Shown: in pieces, positions 33,209 to 41,813 of the stretch
Layout of the letters: the number at the start of each line of letters is the position of its first letter
Position numbering within the stretch: the first letter of the stretch is position 1
From: Myxococcales bacterium
GTDB lineage: Bacteria; Myxococcota; Myxococcia; Myxococcales; JAKAPL01
Assembly (NCBI GenBank): GCA_021807105.1
Contig: JAKAPL010000018.1
Coordinates: 1 to 59,435 of the forward strand
DNA: 59,435 nt
Direction of reading: 5' to 3'
Position numbers and translations under genes: made by a program
Notes under the pieces: model-generated
What the model was told of the DNA's origin: nothing
Databases searched by the model: none
Seen by the model: the letters and a program-made list of their open reading frames with translations, nothing else

Positions 33209-34639
33209 CTACTTCTTCGCCGTCGTCGCCGGAGGCGTCTCCGCGAGGTCGGCCTGGGTCGCGGGGATCTGCGAGAGCCGGTAGCTCTCGATCTGGAAGA
33301 CTCGCGGCGAGGCGGCGGCCTTGATGTAGAGCTTGCCACCCTCCTCCTTGCCGACGTCCAGCTCGGCGATCGTCTTTCCGCCCGCCCCGAGGATCGTCAC
33401 GGTCTTCGCCGGCGAGGCGAGCCCCCAACCGGAGAGCTGCGCGGCCGTCGCCTGCTCGGCGGCGATCGACGATCCCTTCAGGTTCTGGAGGGTGGAGAGG
33501 AGCGAGGAGCACTTCCACTTCTTCGCCGGCTGGCCGCCGGAGGCGAGCGTCCAGGCGTCGGGCGCGAAGCCTGCGTCGGTCTTGGCGCGGTGCCGATCGA
33601 CCCCGAAGCTCGCCGTCCCCACCCGGAACGAGAGGCCGGTCGCGTCCTTCTCGTCGAAGGCGAGGACCGTCTTGTCCCGCAGATCCATCACCGTCAGGTC
33701 GAGATCCTTGACGATGCTCGACGGCACCTCGGCGATCCACGGATCGGAGGCGCGCTTGACGTAGACGTGCTCCATCCCGCCCTCCTTCTGGTCGGCGATG
33801 GCCAGGGTCTTCTGCACGGAGTCCTTCCCGAGGGTCACCTCGACGGTGTACGCCGGCTTGTCGAGCCCGAAGCGCGACAGCTCCTCCGTGGAGGCCTGCT
33901 CGCTCGAAAAGCGGGTCGCCCGCAGGTTCCGCAGCGACGCGAGGATCTGCTCCGCCCTCTGGGCGTCGGCCTTCTCCTGGATGGGCGTGACGATCGACCA
34001 GTCGCTCCCGGACTTGCGGGACAGCGAGAAGCTGAGCTTCGGCCCGACGACCGAGAGCTGCGTGACCGCGTCGTCCTCGAACGCGAAGACGTTCTTGTCG
34101 CGCAGGTCGAAGAGCCCCTTGTCGAGCGGGTACTTGAGCGCGCCCTCGCAGACGTCGACGCCTGCGCCGCCCGAGGTCTTGGTGAACAACGTGCCGTCGT
34201 ACGGGTTGTCGTCGCCGACCTCGAGCTTCTGCTTGCCACCGGCGGCGAGCGTCACCTCGATCGTGATCCTCGGCTTCGCGAGCCCGTACTCCGAGAGGTC
34301 CGCGCCGCCCTCGACCCCCCGGAGCCGCTTGAGGCCCGCGAGCTTGTCGACGAGCGCGTTCACCGAGAGCGCGTCGGCCGGCGCCTGGATCGGCGCCGTG
34401 ATCCTCCAGCCGCTCGCCCCGTCCCGGGCGATCGTCGTGGTCGCGCCCTTGGCGGTGACGCTGATCTCCTTCACGTCGCCGGCCTTGAACGAGAAGAGCG
34501 TGTTCTGCTCGTCCTTGGCCTTCTGCTCCGCCTGGCCGCGCTTGAAGACGCCGAACCAGGCGTAGCCGCCGAGGGCCGCGGCGATCGACGCCACGATCGC
34601 CAGCATGGAAAGCGTCCGCTGCCGCTGGGTCATCGCCAT
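33209..34639 (-). CDS. DUF4340 domain protein, last gene of the Gld-like ABC operon
   Basis: 476 aa with one N-terminal membrane helix (LSMLAIVASIAAALGGYAWF), then repeated segments of the DUF4340 type. These show the pattern W-x-I-x-x-P-I/V, as in GWRITAPIQAPADALSVNAL, WSIVTPIQEKADAQRAEQIL and the late LRNL/LQNL segments. The bulk is presumably periplasmic and beta-rich. Function is unknown. DUF4340 genes commonly follow GldG-like ABC genes, as here (12 bp after the GldG-like gene), so it probably works with that complex. Confidence 0.85.
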   Translation of the reverse strand: MAMTQRQRTLSMLAIVASIAAALGGYAWFGVFKRGQAEQKAKDEQNTLFSFKAGDVKEISVTAKGATTTIARDGASGWRITAPIQAPADALSVNALVDKLAGLKRLRGVEGGADLSEYGLAKPRITIEVTLAAGGKQKLEVGDDNPYDGTLFTKTSGGAGVDVCEGALKYPLDKGLFDLRDKNVFAFEDDAVTQLSVVGPKLSFSLSRKSGSDWSIVTPIQEKADAQRAEQILASLRNLRATRFSSEQASTEELSRFGLDKPAYTVEVTLGKDSVQKTLAIADQKEGGMEHVYVKRASDPWIAEVPSSIVKDLDLTVMDLRDKTVLAFDEKDATGLSFRVGTASFGVDRHRAKTDAGFAPDAWTLASGGQPAKKWKCSSLLSTLQNLKGSSIAAEQATAAQLSGWGLASPAKTVTILGAGGKTIAELDVGKEEGGKLYIKAAASPRVFQIESYRLSQIPATQADLAETPPATTAKK

Positions 34640-34651
34640 GGCGGCTCCCGC

Positions 34652-36205
34652 CTACTTCGACCGGCGCACGCGCCAGATGGCGATGCCCACGGCGAGCAGC
34701 GTCACCGGCAGCACGTCGATGCTGAAGAACTGGACCAGGGTCATCTCGCGCTGCCCCATCGTCAGGTGGCTCGCCGCGCGCGATCGCGGGCGGATGGTGA
34801 TCCGGTCGGTGTCTCCGGCCATCCAGCTCACCGTGTTCATGAAGAGGTCCTGGTTGCCGGGCCCGATCGCCCCCCAACGGTTGTCGGGGAACTCGCTGTC
34901 GCCGAAGACCGCGAGCCGGATCTCGCTCGATCGGTCGTCCGTCCGCCCCGCGGGCAGCGTCTTCGAGGCCACGATCGCGACGGCGAGCGACCCGCGGACC
35001 ATCCCCTCGGGGCTCGCCTTCCCCTGCGCGAGCTGCGCGAAGTCGGTCTCGCCCCAGGCGGTCGGGTTCGTCGTCGCGAGGGCGAGCGGCCTGGGAGCGC
35101 TCGGATCGGAGAGGGCGGTGAGCGAACGGCAGGTCGGGAAGACCGTCGTCTCGTTGAAGTCCTTGGTGATCGCGTGCTGCGCGTAGTTCCCGACCACGGG
35201 CACGTCGAGGTTCGTCCCCGCGAGGCGCGACAGGGGGTCGATGATCTCGTCGTCGTTCGCCTGGATGCCGTACTGCTTCATGAGCCCGGAGAGCCCGCTC
35301 CGGACCTGGGGCTCGAGCAGCACGGCCACGTGGCCGCCCACCTTCAGGTAGTCGGAGAGGAGCTTGACCTCGGGGTCGAGGAACCTCTTCTGCGGCCCCG
35401 CGATCACGATCGCCTCGGCGTCCTTCGGGATCTCCTTCACGTCGAGCAGGTTCAACGTGTCGCTCTGGATCCCCTCGTTCGCGAGCGCCTTGACCACCTG
35501 CGAGTAGCCGGTCGCCTGCGTGTCCTTGATGTCCGCCTCCCCGTGGCCGGTGGTGAAGTAGATCTTCTTCTCCCCGCCGTGGCTGATCTTCACGATGGCG
35601 TTGGTCAGCCCCTCCTCGCTCACCGCCTGGACCTTGTCCTGCTGCTTGCCCAGGGCGACGACCAGCGCCGGGCCGGAGTCCTTCTTGATGCCGAACTCGC
35701 GGACCTTGGCCGGGCTCTTGTCGGGGTCCACGAACTGGTAGGTGAACTTGTCGCCGCCCACGTCGTGGTAGCGCTGGAGGAGGTCCCGCACCCCCGCGTA
35801 GTCACGGTCGGACGGCGTGTAGAAGGCGTAAGCGTGGACCGTCTGGGTGAGCCCCTTGAGCGTCTTCTGCGTGTCGGGGGCCAGGGTGAAGATCTTGTTC
35901 TTCGTCAGGTCCCACTGCGCGGGGAAGCTCGACGCGGCGACGTAGTTGCCGACGGCGACCGCGGCGACGAGCAGGAGGCCGAGCCCGCCCGCGGTGGCCG
36001 CGAAGAACGTCCCCTTGCCGGAGATGACGCGGCCCACCTGGCCCGGATCGAACGCCAGGAACGCGCCGATGAGCAGCAGGCCGATGATCGCCTGCCACAG
36101 GACGAAGCCCGACCCGGCGGCGCCGAAGAGCAGCAGGATCGGGGAGCTGACCAGGATGGCGACGCCGACGGCGCCGAGCACCTGTCCGAGGGTCTTGGAG
36201 TTCAT
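34652..36205 (-). CDS. GldG-family ABC transporter auxiliary/permease protein
   Basis: 517 aa. Three N-terminal membrane helices, one C-terminal helix (FFSIDVLPVTLLAVGIAIWRV) and a large soluble domain between. The soluble part has the GldG/ABC_transp_aux features: WDLTKNKIFTLAPDTQKTLK, VHAYAFYTPSD, YFTTGHGE and a late VFGDSEFPDN. In Bacteroidetes GldG works with GldF and GldA in gliding and type IX secretion; the transported substrate is unknown. It is 22 bp downstream of the permease gene and 12 bp upstream of DUF4340. I avoid the symbol because myxobacterial members are not shown to act in gliding. Confidence 0.85.
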   Translation of the reverse strand: MNSKTLGQVLGAVGVAILVSSPILLLFGAAGSGFVLWQAIIGLLLIGAFLAFDPGQVGRVISGKGTFFAATAGGLGLLLVAAVAVGNYVAASSFPAQWDLTKNKIFTLAPDTQKTLKGLTQTVHAYAFYTPSDRDYAGVRDLLQRYHDVGGDKFTYQFVDPDKSPAKVREFGIKKDSGPALVVALGKQQDKVQAVSEEGLTNAIVKISHGGEKKIYFTTGHGEADIKDTQATGYSQVVKALANEGIQSDTLNLLDVKEIPKDAEAIVIAGPQKRFLDPEVKLLSDYLKVGGHVAVLLEPQVRSGLSGLMKQYGIQANDDEIIDPLSRLAGTNLDVPVVGNYAQHAITKDFNETTVFPTCRSLTALSDPSAPRPLALATTNPTAWGETDFAQLAQGKASPEGMVRGSLAVAIVASKTLPAGRTDDRSSEIRLAVFGDSEFPDNRWGAIGPGNQDLFMNTVSWMAGDTDRITIRPRSRAASHLTMGQREMTLVQFFSIDVLPVTLLAVGIAIWRVRRSK

Positions 36206-36227
36206 TGCCTGGGCTCTCCTCTCGTGG

Positions 36228-37037
36228 TCAGGCCCACCGGTGGGCTTCGATCGCCCGCTCGGTGAAGAACGGCCCGAGGATCATGAAGGACAGGAAGTAG
36301 ACGAGGTCCTTGAGGGCGGGGGCGCCGCGGGCGAAGGCGTCCAGGTGGGTGGGCATCGACAGGTAGTCGAGCACCGCCCGCGCCGTGCCCTCCATCCGGC
36401 CCGCCTGCCAGTTGAGGATCCAGACGACGAGCAGGACGACGAAGGTCACCAGGGCCGAGACGACCACGCTCTCGGTGAGGCTCGAGACGAACATCCCCAC
36501 GGCCATCATCGCCGCCCCGACGAGGAAGAGGCCGGCGAGGCCGGAGAAGACGGTCGGCCACTCGACCGGGCTCGTGGTGCCCGCATTCATCAGCGTCCCC
36601 GAGGCGGAGAAGAACGAGACGATCAGCGGGAAGAGGCCGAGCAGGATCACCGCCGCGGCCATCAGGCCGAGGGCGGCGAGGTACTTGCCGAGCATGATCT
36701 CGAAGGGGCGCAGCGGCGAGGTCATGAGCAGCTCGAACGTCCGGCTCCGCTTCTCGTCGGCCACGAGCCGCATCGAGAGGAACGGGGTCATGAAGAGGAA
36801 GATGACCCCGACGTTGCGCAGGAGCGGGTAGACGACCATGTCGGTCAGGTTCAGGTGGTCGAGGAGCTGCGGCTGCTGGAACGAGAGGAACTGCATGCTC
36901 ATCCGCTGGAAGTAGCCCAGCGCGGCGAGGAACATCATGCCGGCGATGAAGGTCATGCCGCAGAAGACCGCGTAGGCGGTCGGGGTGGTGAAGTAGATCG
37001 ACAGCTCTTTCTTGGCGATGGCCAGGGCGTTGCGCAT
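36228..37037 (-). CDS. ABC-2 type transporter permease (GldF-like)
   Basis: 269 aa with six predicted membrane helices. It contains the family feature LVADEKRSRTFELLMTSPL between helices two and three, and the tail FFTERAIEAHRW. It starts ALAIAKKELSIYFTTPTAYA, typical of GldF/NosY-like permeases. It forms the membrane channel for the ATPase encoded 8 bp upstream. Substrate unknown. Confidence 0.88.
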   Translation of the reverse strand: MRNALAIAKKELSIYFTTPTAYAVFCGMTFIAGMMFLAALGYFQRMSMQFLSFQQPQLLDHLNLTDMVVYPLLRNVGVIFLFMTPFLSMRLVADEKRSRTFELLMTSPLRPFEIMLGKYLAALGLMAAAVILLGLFPLIVSFFSASGTLMNAGTTSPVEWPTVFSGLAGLFLVGAAMMAVGMFVSSLTESVVVSALVTFVVLLVVWILNWQAGRMEGTARAVLDYLSMPTHLDAFARGAPALKDLVYFLSFMILGPFFTERAIEAHRWA

Positions 37038-37045
37038 TCTCTCTC

Positions 37046-37762
37046 CTAGTTCTCGGCGAGCTTGACGAAGATCTCTTCGAGCGACTTCTGCTCCTGGTGC
37101 TTCTGCGCCAGGCCGGCGAGGTCGTCGCAGGCCACCACCTTGCCGTCGCGGATGATGAGGACCCGCTGGCAGGTGGCGGTGATCTCCGAGAGGATGTGGG
37201 TCGACAGGATGACGGTGTGCTTGCCCGCGAACGTCTTGACGAGGTCGCGGAACTCGCGCACCTGGATCGGGTCGAGGCCGACGGTGGGTTCGTCCAGGAT
37301 CAGCACCTCGGGATCGCCGAGGAGCGCCTGCGCGAGGCCGACCCGCTGGCGGAAGCCCTTGGAGAGGTTCGCGAGGACCCGGTCCATGACCGAGCCGATG
37401 GCGGTCAGGTTCGCCACCCGCTCGATCTCGCCCTTGAGCTTAGCCTTGGGGATTCCCTTGATGGCCGCGACGAACTTCAGGTAGCCATAGGCCGTCATGT
37501 CCAGGTAGAGCGGCGGCTGCTCGGGCAGGTAGCCGACCCGGCGTTTGACCTCGAGCGGCCGCTCGAAGACGTCGAAGCCGGCGACCTTAGCCGTCCCCGA
37601 CGTGGCCGGGAGGAACCCGGTGAGGATGCGCATCGTGGTCGTCTTCCCGGCGCCGTTTCGGCCGAGGAAGCCGAGGATTTCGCCCTTCTTCACGTCGAAC
37701 GAGACGTCCTGGATCGCCGCGAGATCACGGTAGCGCTTGGTGAGGTTGCGGACTTCGATCAT
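37046..37762 (-). CDS. ABC transporter ATP-binding protein (GldA-like)
   Basis: 238 aa from ATG at 37762, preceded by AGGAGG nine nt upstream; this rules out the longer frame from 37813. Walker A is GRNGAGKTTT, the signature is LSKGFRQRVGLAQAL, Walker B is VLILDEPTVGLDP, and the switch His is in STHILSE. It powers the GldF/GldG-like membrane partners encoded next. It is first in a four-gene operon (ATPase, permease, GldG-like, DUF4340). Confidence 0.93.
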   Translation of the reverse strand: MIEVRNLTKRYRDLAAIQDVSFDVKKGEILGFLGRNGAGKTTTMRILTGFLPATSGTAKVAGFDVFERPLEVKRRVGYLPEQPPLYLDMTAYGYLKFVAAIKGIPKAKLKGEIERVANLTAIGSVMDRVLANLSKGFRQRVGLAQALLGDPEVLILDEPTVGLDPIQVREFRDLVKTFAGKHTVILSTHILSEITATCQRVLIIRDGKVVACDDLAGLAQKHQEQKSLEEIFVKLAEN

Positions 37763-38337
37763 GTCGTACGCCTCCTGCGAGACCCTTCGAGTATCGGCGC
37801 CTTTCGGCGGCAACTGGGCCGGTCAACAACGGACCCTGGCCGTGCATTCCCTCTCCGGCAGCGCCCGCGGGAAGCGGCGGCGCCGTTCCCACGGTCGTCC
37901 TACTACCCGCGCGCACCGGGGCTTGTCAACCGTCGCCGGCCGAGGGGCAACCCCATTTTTCTTGAGCCACCCGCTCGATTCCTGGACCCGCTCCCGCTCC
38001 CCTCCCCGACGGGCCCGCGGGCGACCGTCGGACCGCTCGTGATCGGCGGGCATCGCGACCTCCCGCGGCTCCGCCCAGAACGTGCTCCACCTCACCGGGA
38101 CGGATCGGCTCCGAATCGGAGTGGAGGAATGGTGCATCGGACGGGACGAAGCCGATGAGGGCTGGATCGGAGGTCGGGTGAAGAGAGGGATCGATTCAGG
38201 GGCTCAAAGGCCGGAGCAAGGCTCCTGGACCGGGAGCTCATCCGGCTCGAAGGTCTGCTCCTGCCGCTACGACGGGGGCTCATCCGGCAGCTCCTGTGGC
38301 TGCAAACGTGTTTCCTCACTGCTGGAGAGGTTTTCCT

Positions 38338-38362
38338 GGGAGCACCGGCGTCCCGCCGGCCT
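38338..38362. repeat. REP-like hairpin element, copy 1
   Basis: The core CCGGCG-TCC-CGCCGG forms a 6-bp stem with a 3-nt loop. The 25-bp element matches 55695-55719 at 24 positions. In translated form such elements give the GSAGVPPA-type peptides often seen in mis-called ORFs of GC-rich genomes. Confidence 0.85.
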
Positions 38363-38373
38363 CCGCCCGCGAT

Positions 38374-38463
38374 GAGGTCGATCCGATCGGCGAAGAGGTC
38401 GACCTGATCGACGATGAGGTCGACCTCATCGTCGATCAGGTCGATCGGATCGGAGAGAAGGTC
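38374..38463. repeat. 21-bp tandem repeat array 3 (about 4 units) with perfect 46-bp palindrome
   Basis: Units begin at 38374, 38395, 38416 and 38437, with a decayed fifth at 38458. In the plus frame they read EVDPIGE, EVDLIDD, EVDLIVD, QVDRIGE. V and I sit at heptad a and d, with several silent differences (GAT/GAC, CTG/CTC, GAA/GAG). Positions 38399-38444 are a perfect palindrome centred on GTCGAC at 38419-38424; I checked all 23 base pairs. Confidence 0.92.
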
Positions 38464-38478
38464 GGCCCCACGGAACGC

Positions 38479-38500
38479 GGTGACGGACAACCGGATTCGC
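38479..38500. repeat. 22-bp dispersed repeat, copy 1
   Basis: Identical to 56042-56063, including GGTGACGGACAACCGG. Both copies lie in spacers and neither has a visible coding role. Confidence 0.85.
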
Positions 38501-39048
38501 CAGCAAGGACGCGGAGATACCCGCATGGATCCTGCGTCTGGGAAGGGGTGATCCGGCATGGTACGACCGGTTCGCCGGCAGGGAGGCACCGATCCTCCGC
38601 CATGAACGTGACTTCAGCGTCGATGAATGGAGCGCTCTTTGCAATCGCCCGGCGCGATCGCGACCCATGCGCGCCTTCGTCCTGGCCGAACCCCAGGGAA
38701 TCGAGCGGTGAACGGCTCTGGGGGCGGTGGGCTGTCCGCAGGCGTGAGGGGCGAGCGCGCTCGCCTGAGGTCGCGTTCAGGATGACCGTCCTCTTCACCT
38801 TCCCGACAGCTCCGCCGGCCGCGTCATCCACTCCTCCCTCCTCGCTCGCGCCCGCGCTACGCCCCGGCCTCCTCCGAATCGTAGGCAGGGTCGCCCGGCT
38901 TGACCGCTGACCCCTGCGCCGGCTAGAGAGCGCCCAGCCACTCGGCGCTCTGATGGCGGCATGGCAAGTGCCGTAGGACGCCCAGCCGGCCTCGGCGAGC
39001 GACCGCGCCGGGCCCGGTGGGCGCCAACGATGGTCGCGGGAGCTGTCC

Positions 39049-40077
39049 ATGAAGTCGACCCACGAGAAGAAGGACTACCTGAAGGATCCGATCCTGCATG
39101 TCGACATCAAGGCCCACGATGTCCGGCCGCTCGTCACGGCCATGGGGTCGATGGCGTTCCAGGCGCGCAACCTCCAGCGGGCGGCCGCGATCTACGACGC
39201 CATGCTCGCCGATGAGGGCTGCGGCGTCATCCTCTGCCTTGCCGGCTCGCTCTTCTCCGCGGGGCTCAAGCAGGTCGTCGTCGATCTGATCGACCACCGG
39301 ATGGTGGACGCGATCGTCTCCACCGGCGCGAACATCGTCGATCAGGACTTCTTCGAGGCCCTTGGCTTCCGCCACTACCTCGGCAGCCCGCGGGTCGACG
39401 ACGACGAGCTGCGCGAGCTCCACATCGACCGGATCTACGACACGTTCATCGACGAGGATGAGCTGCGCGAGTGCGACATGACGGTCGCGAAGATCGCGAG
39501 CGAGCTGCCGCCGCGCGCGTACTCCTCGCGCGAAGTCATCGGCGAGCTGGGCCGCTTCCTCGATGAGGCCGGCAAGAACCCCTCGTCCGTCGTCCTCTCC
39601 GCGTACCGCCACGGCGTCCCCATCTTCTGCCCCGCCTTCTCCGACTGCTCGGCCGGCTTTGGCCTCGTCCACCACCAGTGGAGCAGAAAGGGGCCAACCG
39701 TGACCCTGGACAGCGCCAAGGACTTCCTCGAGCTGACGAAGATCAAGATCGCGCTGAAGGAGACGGGCCTGCTCATGATCGGCGGCGGCGTGCCCAAGAA
39801 CTTCGCGCAGGACGTGGTGGTCGCGGCCGAGGTGCTCGGCGAGGAGGTCCCGATGCACAAGTACGCGATCCAGATCACGGTCGCCGACGAGCGCGACGGC
39901 GCCCTCTCGGGGTCCACGCTGCGCGAGGCGAGCTCCTGGGGCAAGGTCAGCACGTCCCACGAGCAGATGGTTTACGGCGAGGCGACGATCGTCCTTCCCC
40001 TCGTCGCCGGCTACGCCTACCACCAGGGCCACTGGAAGAACCGCCGGGAGCGGAGGCTCGTCGAAATCTGCGGGTAG
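39049..40077 (+). CDS. deoxyhypusine synthase family protein
   Basis: 342 aa with a GGGAG ribosome site. The NAD-binding motifs LCLAGSLFSAGLKQVV and STGANIVDQDFFE are conserved. The active-site Lys occurs in GGGVPKNF and the late SGSTLREASSWGKV motif is present. Eukaryotic and archaeal DHS modify eIF5A, which bacteria lack; several bacterial members make homospermidine or related polyamines. A spermidine-using aminobutyl transferase is therefore the likely activity, but the substrate cannot be read from sequence. It is a single gene, convergent with xseA across a 215-bp spacer that holds nothing recognisable. Confidence 0.85.
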   Translation: MKSTHEKKDYLKDPILHVDIKAHDVRPLVTAMGSMAFQARNLQRAAAIYDAMLADEGCGVILCLAGSLFSAGLKQVVVDLIDHRMVDAIVSTGANIVDQDFFEALGFRHYLGSPRVDDDELRELHIDRIYDTFIDEDELRECDMTVAKIASELPPRAYSSREVIGELGRFLDEAGKNPSSVVLSAYRHGVPIFCPAFSDCSAGFGLVHHQWSRKGPTVTLDSAKDFLELTKIKIALKETGLLMIGGGVPKNFAQDVVVAAEVLGEEVPMHKYAIQITVADERDGALSGSTLREASSWGKVSTSHEQMVYGEATIVLPLVAGYAYHQGHWKNRRERRLVEICG

Positions 40078-40292
40078 CGCCGGGGCTTGGCGCGAACCAC
40101 GGGGACGCTGGATTCGCAGCGCGGCCCTCCATCCCGCACTCTCACGCGGCCCGTGGGCCTCCCCGCGCGCCGCCTTCCGGACCGCCCGGCGGCGGGGGCG
40201 AGCCCAGCTCCCTCCGCCCCCCGATCCCCTCTCGCCTTCGTCCGAGCCTGCGAGAATCTCCCCGCCGCGCGGGCATTCTCGGGAGGAGTCGA

Positions 40293-41813
40293 TCAGCCCT
40301 CCGACTCCGGGGGCGACCGGACCACCGCCCGCAGCCTCTCCTCGCTCCAACCGCGCTCCTCTTCCCGCAAGCCCAGGACGATCTCGATCTCGTCTCCCGG
40401 CCGGACGGCGGCCGCCGCCCGCACGAGCGAGCGGTCGCGCACGAGCCGCGTCAACGAGTACCCCCGCTCGAACACCCGCTGAGGGGAGATTGCCGAAAGT
40501 CGGGCGGCCTCGACCCCGAGCGCCGCCCGCCGCGAGGCGAGGCTCGCGCCCGCCGCCGCGTTCAGCCTCCCGGACCACACCGACAAGGCGACGCGGCGCT
40601 CGGGCAGCCCGAGCGCCTGCCGCCCCCCGCGCTCGAGCGCGGCGCGACGGGCGTGCAGCTCACGCAGCCGGACGGCGAGCGCCACCCGCGGGTCTTGCGC
40701 CTCGACGCGGAGCCGCGCCTTCCGGAGCGCCTGCTCGCGAAACGCCAGGATCGCCCGTGCCGCGACCGCGAGTCTCTCCTGGGCGTCGGCGAGGAAGAGC
40801 TTGCGGTCCGCGAGGCCCCTGCGTGGATCGGCGAGGCGCATCCGCAGCCGGAGGAGATCCTGACGACGCCCCTGGATCCCGCCCGTGAACGCCCGGCCCA
40901 GCCGGCCGGCGAGCGAGCGGGCGCCGGCCTCGAGATCCAGCCGGACGGGCGCGAGGATCTCCGCCGCTCCGGTCGGGGTGGGCGCCCGGCGGTCGGCCAC
41001 GAAGTCGGCGATCGTGAAGTCGATCTCATGGCCGATGGCCGAGACGACCGGGACGCGGCTGCGCGCGATCGCTCGCGCGACCTCCTCCTCGTTGAACGCC
41101 CAGAGATCCTCCATCGACCCGCCGCCTCGCGTCACGACGATGACGTCGACCTCCCCTCCGGCGGACAGCCGATCGATGGCGGTCACGATCTCGGCCGCGG
41201 CGCCGTCCCCCTGCACCCGCGCCGGCGCCACCAGGACCGGGAGCGCCGGGAAGCGGACGTGCAGGACGCGCAAGAAGTCCCGGAGCGCGGCGCCCGTGGG
41301 CGAGGTGACCACGCCGATCCGCCGCGGCAGGAACGGCAGCGGCCGCTTGCGCGCCGGATCGAACAGCCCCTCCCCGGCGAGCCGGTCCTTGAGCTGCTCG
41401 AACGCGAGCGCGAGCGCGCCCGCCCCCAGCGGGTCGAGCCGATCGACGATGAGCTGGTACTTGCCGTGCGGTGGATAGACCTCCACCCTCCCCCGGCAGA
41501 CCGCCTGCAAGCCATCCTTCGGCTCGAACCGCAGGCGTGCCGCGGTCTGGCGCCACATCACCGCGTCCAATCGGGCGCCGCCGTCCTTGAGGGTGAAGTA
41601 CAGGTGGCCGGACGTATGCCGGCGGCAGTTGGACAACTCGCCGGCCACCTCGACGTCCTGGAACTCGGCCTCCAACGCCCCCTTGATCCGGGCCGTCAGC
41701 TCCGAGACGCTCCAGCGCGCGGGCGCACCTGCGGCGGCATCCTGGGGCGCGCGGCCGAACAGATCAATCTGCGGCGCGGCGGCCGGGTCCTTTGCCGGGT
41801 GACGCACGATCAC
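40293..41813 (-). CDS. xseA: exodeoxyribonuclease VII large subunit
   Basis: 506 aa from GTG at 41813, overlapping the FHA-TPR gene stop as GTGA; the longer frame from 41855 lies inside that gene. The N-terminal OB fold (VAGELSNCRRHTSGHLYFTL) is followed by the catalytic region (RIGVVTSPTGAALRDFL, VTRGGGSMEDLWAFNEE, SAIGHEIDFTIADFVAD). An Arg/Ala-rich helical coil and a GYSL motif end it. It degrades single-stranded DNA in both directions together with XseB. No xseB is seen here. Coupling to FHA/Tad genes is unusual but may be only positional. Confidence 0.93.
   Translation of the reverse strand: MIVRHPAKDPAAAPQIDLFGRAPQDAAAGAPARWSVSELTARIKGALEAEFQDVEVAGELSNCRRHTSGHLYFTLKDGGARLDAVMWRQTAARLRFEPKDGLQAVCRGRVEVYPPHGKYQLIVDRLDPLGAGALALAFEQLKDRLAGEGLFDPARKRPLPFLPRRIGVVTSPTGAALRDFLRVLHVRFPALPVLVAPARVQGDGAAAEIVTAIDRLSAGGEVDVIVVTRGGGSMEDLWAFNEEEVARAIARSRVPVVSAIGHEIDFTIADFVADRRAPTPTGAAEILAPVRLDLEAGARSLAGRLGRAFTGGIQGRRQDLLRLRMRLADPRRGLADRKLFLADAQERLAVAARAILAFREQALRKARLRVEAQDPRVALAVRLRELHARRAALERGGRQALGLPERRVALSVWSGRLNAAAGASLASRRAALGVEAARLSAISPQRVFERGYSLTRLVRDRSLVRAAAAVRPGDEIEIVLGLREEERGWSEERLRAVVRSPPESEG

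Larger units (their letters stand above)
37763..39048. other. 1.3-kb spacer without a supported gene
   Basis: Open frames here (for example 38436-39050 minus) run through repeats and show no family signature. The spacer holds a weak GGGG-CAA-CCCC hairpin followed by five T near 37940-37965, a REP-like hairpin (38338), 21-bp array 3 with a 46-bp palindrome (38374-38463) and a 22-bp dispersed repeat (38479). It would also carry the promoters of the divergent ABC operon and the deoxyhypusine-synthase-like gene, which I cannot pinpoint. Confidence 0.7.

Noticed and set aside
33590-36265. Long plus-strand frame opposite the GldG-like and DUF4340 genes
   Set aside because: Antisense shadow of the ABC operon with no signal, membrane or domain signature of its own.
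37940-37965. Possible rho-independent terminator (GGGG-CAA-CCCC then T5)
   Set aside because: The stem is only 4 bp and no plus-strand gene lies upstream; it is mentioned only in the spacer description.
38296-38910. 204-codon plus-strand ORF spanning the REP hairpin and array 3
   Set aside because: It starts in spacer sequence and reads through the REP element (the STGVPPA peptide), a common false ORF. Only the short heptad part is of interest.
38436-39050. 204-codon minus-strand ORF before the DHS-like gene
   Set aside because: Low-complexity Arg/Ser/Pro composition, it runs across a dispersed repeat, and it has no ribosome site or family pattern.
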